Shown here: piece after piece, positions 59,593-64,000 of the stretch
How positions within the stretch are numbered: the stretch's first letter is position 1
How the letters are laid out: each line of letters begins with the position of its first letter
Translations under genes and position numbers: made by a program
The notes under the pieces: model-generated
Databases searched by the model: none
The model's input: only the letters and a program-made list of their open reading frames with translations
What the model was told of the DNA's origin: nothing
From: JAAFJU01 sp043764895
GTDB lineage: Bacteria > Cyanobacteriota > Cyanobacteriia > Leptolyngbyales > Leptolyngbyaceae
DNA: 64,000 bases
Direction of reading: 5' to 3'
Assembly (NCBI GenBank): GCA_043764895.1
Contig: JAYUJY010000083.1
Coordinates: forward strand, 21,020 to 85,019

Positions 59593-60495
59593 TTAAAGAA
59601 TCTGTGCGCCTTGGCGATCGAGTTCGAGCACCAGCGCTTGGGCCGAAATGCCGACGTTTTCCCAGGCAAGCACCATGGCCGATCGCACAGGTTCCGCCGT
59701 TTCCGGAGTGGTCAAGGCCAGAAGGGTTGGACCTGCTCCGCTGATGACCAAACCGTGGGCACCTTTGGAGAGGGCGGCTAGCCTGACCTCATCGTAATGG
59801 GAAATCAAGGATTGGCGGAAGGGTTGATGGATCTGATCTTGGAGTCCAGCTTTGAGCCAGTCGGGGTTTGCGGTGGCGAGTCCTTGTATCAGTAAGCCGA
59901 GATGCGCCATATTGAAAACAACTGCCGATCGATCATAGGTCAGCGGCAAGACCTGACGCGCTTCTTGAGTGGATAGCTCAAAGGAAGGAATCGCGACGAC
60001 AGGAATGATGCTCGGATGCCAGAGGAGTTCGCTGACTTCCCAGGGTCGATCGAGTCCCGTGGCCGACAACCGACAGCCGCCGCAAAGGGCCGGAACCACG
60101 TTGTCAGGATGACCTTCGAGGTCGGTAGCGAGATCGGCGATTTCTGAGGTGCTGAGCGGGTTTCCGGCGAGGTGATTGGCCCCAACTAGGCCGCCGACGA
60201 TCGCTGTGGCTGAGCTGCCTAATCCGCGCGCTAAAGGAATGCCCATATGCAGATCGATATGGATTCCAGGAACCGATTTCCCCAAATGCTTAAAGAGTTT
60301 GACGAACGAGGTGTAGACCATATTGCCCGAGTCTAGACCGACTCGATCGGCGTTTACTCCCGAGGCGGTGATGGTCAGGGCGGTGTCTTGCGGGGTGAAG
60401 GTAAAGCGGTTGTAAAGCTTGAGGGCGGCTCCGAGACAGTCGAAACCGGGACCGATATTGGCGGTGGTGGCAGGGACTTGGACCGTAACAGACAT
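59593..60495 (-). CDS. thrB: Homoserine kinase
   Basis: 300 residues from ATG 60495, chosen because GGAGA lies 7-11 nt upstream and the sequence VTVQVPATTANIGPGFDCLGAAL starts there. IPLARGLGSSATAIVGGLVGANHLAG is the GHMP ATP-binding loop, and ISGAGPTLLAL the third motif. Makes O-phosphohomoserine for threonine. Follows moaB by 42 bp on the same strand. Confidence 0.95.
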   Translation of the reverse strand: MSVTVQVPATTANIGPGFDCLGAALKLYNRFTFTPQDTALTITASGVNADRVGLDSGNMVYTSFVKLFKHLGKSVPGIHIDLHMGIPLARGLGSSATAIVGGLVGANHLAGNPLSTSEIADLATDLEGHPDNVVPALCGGCRLSATGLDRPWEVSELLWHPSIIPVVAIPSFELSTQEARQVLPLTYDRSAVVFNMAHLGLLIQGLATANPDWLKAGLQDQIHQPFRQSLISHYDEVRLAALSKGAHGLVISGAGPTLLALTTPETAEPVRSAMVLAWENVGISAQALVLELDRQGAQIL

Positions 60496-60510
60496 CTCAG
60501 TTCTCCACAA

Positions 60511-60536
60511 ATCATTCAGGCAGATCATTCAGGCAA
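60511..60536. repeat. 13-bp tandem duplication
   Basis: ATCATTCAGGCAG (60511-60523) and ATCATTCAGGCAA (60524-60536) lie between thrB and moaB, followed by a third weaker match (ATTATTCGGCGCG) over the moaB stop. Confidence 0.85.
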
Positions 60537-60537
60537 A

Positions 60538-61041
60538 TTATTCGGCGCGGAGTTGGTTGACCAAGTGCGAAATCTCGGGCAGAATCAGCTTCTCCATGGC
60601 GAGCGTTACGGCATTGGACGATCCGGGTATCGAGAACAACAGTTGATCGCCTAATGTTCCTGCGATCGCACGGGAAGCCATGGCCCGAGACCCAATGTCT
60701 GCATAACTCAACATCCGAAAGAGTTCGCCAAATCCGGGCAGCGTTTTATCTAAGAGAGGCTCGATCGCATCGTAGGTGGTGTCTCGGGGGCTGATTCCGG
60801 TACCACCGTTGAGGAGGATTAGGTCAATCTCTCGTTGGGTTTGAAGACTTGCAATCGCCTGTCTGATGTCATCGGGTTCGTCTTTAAGAATTTGATAAGA
60901 CTGAATAGAATGACCCGCATCTTGAAGCAATTGGATCATCACCTGGCCGCTCCGATCGCTCTTCTGGCTGCGAGTATCAGAAACAGTAATTACGGCGCAG
61001 AAAATCGATCGGACGGTGCTGTCAGGATGCGGAGGCGTCAT
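60538..61041 (-). CDS. moaB: MoaB/Mog-type molybdopterin biosynthesis protein
   Basis: 167 residues. FCAVITVSDTRS at the start, ILKDEPDDIRQAIASLQTQREIDLILLNGGTGISPRDTTYDAI and LPGFGELFRMLSYADIGSRAMASRAIAGTLGDQLLFSIPGSSNAV are the standard blocks. The protein adenylates molybdopterin or binds it. It starts 3 bp after psb28, so they share a transcript. Confidence 0.94.
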   Translation of the reverse strand: MTPPHPDSTVRSIFCAVITVSDTRSQKSDRSGQVMIQLLQDAGHSIQSYQILKDEPDDIRQAIASLQTQREIDLILLNGGTGISPRDTTYDAIEPLLDKTLPGFGELFRMLSYADIGSRAMASRAIAGTLGDQLLFSIPGSSNAVTLAMEKLILPEISHLVNQLRAE

Positions 61042-61044
61042 GGA

Positions 61045-61386
61045 CTACTCGCCTTTCTTCTGCAAGCCGAGTCCGTTACTTTCACCGTAGCGCTCCATAA
61101 ATCGAATGAAGCGGTCCCATTCTGCGGGGGAGTTCAAGATGTAAAGGACTTCGAGGGCGAAGGGTTGACCATTCACAAAGCGTCCATTGACGTCGCGGGT
61201 GATCATTTCACCTTCTTCATCGACCATGAACATTCCGGTGATGGCTTCGATATTTTCCCCCGTGAAGGCATCGGGTTTTTCAAAGACGAAGGTCGCGGTG
61301 CCTCGTGATCCGTCTTTGCTGCGGGTCAGCTTGATATCGGGGACAACAGATTCGTCAGTGCCACGGGAAAATTGAATACTTGCCAT
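61045..61386 (-). CDS. psb28: Photosystem II assembly protein Psb28
   Basis: 113 residues, the normal length. IQFSRGTDESVVPDIKLTRSKDGSRGTATFVFEKPDAF, then MFMVDEEGEMITRDVNGRFVNGQPFALEVLYILNSPAEWDRFIRFMERYGESNGLG, is fully Psb28. It binds PSII assembly intermediates (RC47) on the stromal side. It is found only in oxygenic phototrophs and so is the best taxonomic marker here. Followed by moaB at 3 bp. Confidence 0.97.
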   Translation of the reverse strand: MASIQFSRGTDESVVPDIKLTRSKDGSRGTATFVFEKPDAFTGENIEAITGMFMVDEEGEMITRDVNGRFVNGQPFALEVLYILNSPAEWDRFIRFMERYGESNGLGLQKKGE

Positions 61387-61421
61387 AATTTGCGATGCGC
61401 GCGCGCGTGAAGGTCAGATTT

Positions 61422-61474
61422 CTTGCGAAATCGCAAGGCTTTTATTGTCCCATAAGACCTGTCCCATAAGACTA
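61422..61474. repeat. Hairpin and 14-bp tandem repeat before psb28
   Basis: CTTGCG-AAAT-CGCAAG (61422-61437) is a perfect small hairpin. Then GTCCCATAAGACCT and GTCCCATAAGACTA (61447-61460, 61461-61474) repeat 12 of 14 bases. A GCGCGCGCGCG run at 61397-61407 lies closer to psb28. The hairpin may end the upstream gene or sit in the psb28 leader. Confidence 0.7.
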
Positions 61475-61494
61475 GCTCTCGAATAAATTGCGCA

Positions 61495-62268
61495 TTAGAA
61501 AAGAGGATGAATCATCTCAGCAACCATCTCAACGGGATCGCCCAGATTCAATCCCAACCGCCCCTGCGCCGTCCCCCCATTAACCGCAATTTCCACAAAT
61601 CCATGACTGCCCACCAGCCCGATCGCCTCTCCTATTTCCGCGTCCCCGTAAGTCCGAACCGATCGCAGCACCTGACCTCGAATTCGCACCTGCCATCCCG
61701 CACCCAATCCCGAACCCACAACCGTTGTGATGCAATTGCCAAAGCGATCGATCGCCTGTATCCCGCTTTCGGGTAACGCGATCTGAACCAGACTTGCCGG
61801 ATCGATGGCAGAACCGATCGCCTCTAACGGCACGCCTTGAGCTAAATGCGCCCCCACGGCGGCAAAAATATCTCGGCCCTGAAACGTGGCACTGGATTTT
61901 GTAGAGCGTGATGACGATCGCCAAAACTCAGGCTGATCTAGCTCTATTGCACCCAGAATTAAATCCCGATCGAGCACCAGCAGCCCATTGTCTGGACCCA
62001 CAAACAGCGATCGCTCTGTCGTCAATGCGATCGATCGTCGTTGCGTTCCCACACCCGGATCGATCACGGCTACATGTACCGTTCCTGCCGGAAAATAGGG
62101 TTCTGCCATCAAGAGCTGAAACCGTCCGCCCATCACGTCCTGCGGCAACACCTCATGACTCAAATCCACAATGGTTGCCCCTGGATAAATCCCATAAATC
62201 ACCCCTTTCATCACGCCAACATAGCTATCTCGCAATCCAAAATCACTTAAGAGAGTGAGTAATCCCAT
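61495..62268 (-). CDS. SAM hydroxide adenosyltransferase (DUF62)
   Basis: 257 residues. LLSDFGLRDSYVGVMKGVIYGIYP, VHVAVIDPGVGTQRRSI, FVGPDNGLLVL and the IFAAVGAHLAQGVP His are the family blocks; Asp, Arg and His of the triad used by SAM hydroxide adenosyltransferases (not by the fluorinase) are in place. Probably hydrolyses SAM to adenosine and methionine. Divergent from the SPOR-like gene over a large palindrome. Confidence 0.9.
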   Translation of the reverse strand: MGLLTLLSDFGLRDSYVGVMKGVIYGIYPGATIVDLSHEVLPQDVMGGRFQLLMAEPYFPAGTVHVAVIDPGVGTQRRSIALTTERSLFVGPDNGLLVLDRDLILGAIELDQPEFWRSSSRSTKSSATFQGRDIFAAVGAHLAQGVPLEAIGSAIDPASLVQIALPESGIQAIDRFGNCITTVVGSGLGAGWQVRIRGQVLRSVRTYGDAEIGEAIGLVGSHGFVEIAVNGGTAQGRLGLNLGDPVEMVAEMIHPLF

Positions 62269-62314
62269 GACGCTATCCTAATTAATATCTGATCAAAAAT
62301 CATTAAAATAGTTT

Positions 62315-62345
62315 CACATCGATCGTTCACCGCCCGATCGATGTG
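62315..62345. promoter_or_regulatory. 11-bp perfect inverted repeat in a divergent promoter
   Basis: CACATCGATCG (62315-62325) and CGATCGATGTG (62335-62345), spacer 9. It sits midway between two divergent genes and could be an operator or a hairpin. CGATCG words are common in this genome, so part of the match may be chance. Confidence 0.5.
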
Positions 62346-62416
62346 TTAACGTGTCAAATCTTAAAATGCACTTTAGTGTTTGCGCTATTTCCGACTCTTT
62401 CTTTACCCTTAAACTT

Positions 62417-63118
62417 ATGAATATTGCGCTCTTCACCCCGCGTTGTGGGTTCATGATTGGGGTCGCGGTTGTCCTCAGTTTCCCCATCAATGCGACCGCT
62501 CAAATCCCGAACTCCGATCAGCTTCCACCGCCTCCAGTGGCAGAGGGCTACAGTCCTTCTACCCTCAATTACAGCGCTGCAACTGGCTATCGCGTTGTTA
62601 TTCCCGGTGATGATCCTAGTCTTTTAGCCCAAGCCAAATCCCTTGAACCCACGGCCTTTCTTCAAACCTTAAACGGCCAGCGGGTGATTCAAGTTGGGCT
62701 GTATGGCAACGAATCGATCGCGCGTCAACAAGTTGCCCGATTCCAAGCCCAAGGCATACCCGTTATCCTGCAAGGAGCCGGAGTTCCTAATCCTCCCAGT
62801 GCGCCTCCTAATCTTCTCTCCGCGCCCTCTCAACTGCCTCCTAGTCACAGCAGCAATCATCCAAATGCACTCCCCGTGGTCCAAACGACCGCCAAAGGCT
62901 ATTACGTTATTGTTCCGACTCAATCGGGGGATGTGAATTTTGTGCAATCGCAACTCAATCAATTGAGCATTCCGTCGCAGTATATTTTCTTGCGCGATCG
63001 ACCCTTTGGAATTCACTATGCGATCGGTGTTTTTAGTCAACGGAGTCAGGCGGACACCATGGCTTCGCTCATTCGCAGCCGGGGGAGTCTTGATGCTCGG
63101 GTTCACTATGAACGTTAG
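62417..63118 (+). CDS. Secreted protein with two SPOR-like repeats
   Basis: About 233 residues from ATG 62417; a longer frame from 62351 has no clear support. A signal peptide (FMIGVAVVLSFPINATAQ) precedes two related segments: GYRVVIPGDDPSLLAQAKSLEPTAFLQTLNGQRVIQVGLYGNESIARQQVARFQAQGI and GYYVIVPTQSGDVNFVQSQLNQLSIPSQYIFLRDRPFGIHYAIGVFSQRSQADTMASLI. Each has the SPOR (V/I)-x-V-G-x(F/Y) strand and helix order, so it may bind denuded peptidoglycan at the septum. Pro/Ser-rich linker between. Confidence 0.75.
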   Translation: MNIALFTPRCGFMIGVAVVLSFPINATAQIPNSDQLPPPPVAEGYSPSTLNYSAATGYRVVIPGDDPSLLAQAKSLEPTAFLQTLNGQRVIQVGLYGNESIARQQVARFQAQGIPVILQGAGVPNPPSAPPNLLSAPSQLPPSHSSNHPNALPVVQTTAKGYYVIVPTQSGDVNFVQSQLNQLSIPSQYIFLRDRPFGIHYAIGVFSQRSQADTMASLIRSRGSLDARVHYER

Positions 63119-63133
63119 CGCAAAAGGTTGCTA

Positions 63134-63631
63134 TTAATGCCCGATCATCGGTCGAATCCCGGACAATCCATTCAATTCCCAAATGCCGATGCTCCAGCCG
63201 ATCGCCAAGCCCAACCAGGAGGTGAGCGTTAGCCAAATGCCTGTCGAGCGTTCGCTAAAATATCCGTTGCTAAAGTCAATGCGGGTAAGGGCTTCGCAGG
63301 CGAGAATCATGAAAACGGGTAAGAATATTTTAAGCCAATTCAAGAGAACTGACGTGACGCCCGCGATTAAAATTAAGATGCAAAAAGTCACGGCATCCGA
63401 CTCGAAGTGATTCCGCATGAATTTCCCTAAAAAGGTCAATGGATGCAGAAATACGATCGTCAATCCAAAGGCTAGCGCTAGTCCGAGCACTAAGGATAGA
63501 TTTGGGTCAGTCGTGGTCGCCAAAAAATGTCCAAAGGCAACGTAGGCTGACAGCATGAGAAGAAGAGATTTCCAGGGAAACCGACGGATGGTTGTCGTCA
63601 TGATTAACCTGATGTCCTGGAAGAAGATCAT
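63134..63631 (-). CDS. Membrane protein of unknown function
   Basis: 165 residues with four or five membrane segments (FPWKSLLLMLSAYVAFGHFLA, LVLGLALAFGLTIVFLHPLTFLGKFM, VTFCILILIAGVTSVLLNWLKIFLPVFMILACEAL, WLTLTSWLGLAIGWSIGIWELNG). Conserved-looking in cyanobacteria but I do not recognise a named family. Convergent with the SPOR-like gene. Confidence 0.7.
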   Translation of the reverse strand: MIFFQDIRLIMTTTIRRFPWKSLLLMLSAYVAFGHFLATTTDPNLSLVLGLALAFGLTIVFLHPLTFLGKFMRNHFESDAVTFCILILIAGVTSVLLNWLKIFLPVFMILACEALTRIDFSNGYFSERSTGIWLTLTSWLGLAIGWSIGIWELNGLSGIRPMIGH

Positions 63632-63689
63632 TAAAGTAACGTTTTTCTATGGTACCGCGCAGAGCACTATTTAAAGATAGTGTTCTTTA

Positions 63690-64000
63690 TTACAATTCAT
63701 CTAAACGCTCACGATACCGATCGAGTTGCTGTTCTAGGGCGTCAATCTGAGCTTGGGCTTGCGATCGTTCTACTAGGAGTTGCTCTTCAAGCTCTTGTTC
63801 TCTCTCATACAGCTCAAGGGGAGTCAGTAATTTTGCGCCATTGTCTAATCGATAAAACGAAATAAGTTTCCCAGCGACTTCTAACCGCAATCCCAAACCC
63901 AGACTTTGACCATTGACGATCGGTACATATTGACCATCTACTAACCGAAACCCGCGCAACTTTTCCTTAATCCATTGACCCTTCGGATCAAACTGCCAAT
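63690..64000 (-). CDS. Uma2-family protein, 5' part outside the window
   Basis: The frame is open to the window edge: WQFDPKGQWIKEKLRGFRLVDGQYVPIVNGQSLGLGLRLEV, then a coiled coil ending LEQQLDRYRERLDEL. This is the C-terminal part of the long Uma2 subtype, with the R-G-(F/Y)-x-L-x-(D/N)-G-x-Y-x-P block and helical tail. The catalytic part lies beyond the window. Confidence 0.8.
   Translation of the reverse strand, partial: WQFDPKGQWIKEKLRGFRLVDGQYVPIVNGQSLGLGLRLEVAGKLISFYRLDNGAKLLTPLELYEREQELEEQLLVERSQAQAQIDALEQQLDRYRERLDEL

Noticed and set aside
1..64000. tRNA, rRNA, CRISPR arrays, prophage genes, full-length insertion sequences
   Set aside because: Looked for by eye in all gene-free stretches; none seen.

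Overview
The window is chromosomal DNA from a cyanobacterium. The evidence is photosystem II factor Psb28 (61045-61386), a Tab2-type photosystem translation factor (57154-58008), a DevC/DevA exporter pair, a sucrose-phosphate phosphatase next to a GH100 invertase, an NtcA-type site in front of an ammonium transporter, several Uma2 genes and very frequent GCGATCGC/CGATCG (HIP1-like) words. I cannot name the genus. I saw no rRNA, tRNA, CRISPR array, prophage or full-length insertion sequence.

Layout. 1-9 kb: a large membrane protein, DoxX, the divergent sucrose phosphatase/invertase pair, DNA polymerase III delta prime and a GT2 glycosyltransferase. 9-10 kb: a long leader carrying a clear ydaO-type (c-di-AMP) riboswitch before a universal-stress-protein gene. 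10-18.6 kb: TPR protein, thiG and thiO (thiamine), GNAT, PP2C phosphatase and gatB. 18.6-29 kb is more accessory: a MNT/HEPN toxin-antitoxin pair, fructosamine kinase, a gene broken by an 89-bp MITE with TA duplication, Uma2 genes, a DUF697 GTPase, what looks like a solitary integron gene cassette (27230-27674), gene remnants and a GIY-YIG/RHH pair. 29-41 kb: nitrilase, argG, acyltransferase, CsgG-like protein, RluA, two Rpn-type nucleases, a GHL10 hydrolase, PAP2 and devA/devC. 41-51 kb: amt with an NtcA box, a third Rpn gene with a DUF4351-like tail, Uma2, M16 and M20 peptidases, WbuC, a pentapeptide protein and family-4 UDG. 51-59 kb: RNase HI with an extra C-terminal domain, a zeta-toxin gene with a 60-residue partner, a DUF433/DUF5615 pair, TPR protein, ribosomal S1-like protein, Tab2 and a small-protein/aspartic-protease pair. 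59-64 kb: DUF1499, thrB, moaB, psb28, SAM hydroxide adenosyltransferase, a SPOR-like protein and a partial Uma2 gene.

The most unusual items are the attC-bounded cassette, the c-di-AMP riboswitch driving a USP gene that lacks the usual ATP loop, the MITE-split gene, a dispersed palindromic element in three copies (two between convergent genes), and many exact 12-17 bp tandem duplications. Several two-gene modules with ATGA or 2-3 nt junctions look like toxin-antitoxin or related conflict systems. All functions are read from sequence by eye; no database search was run.
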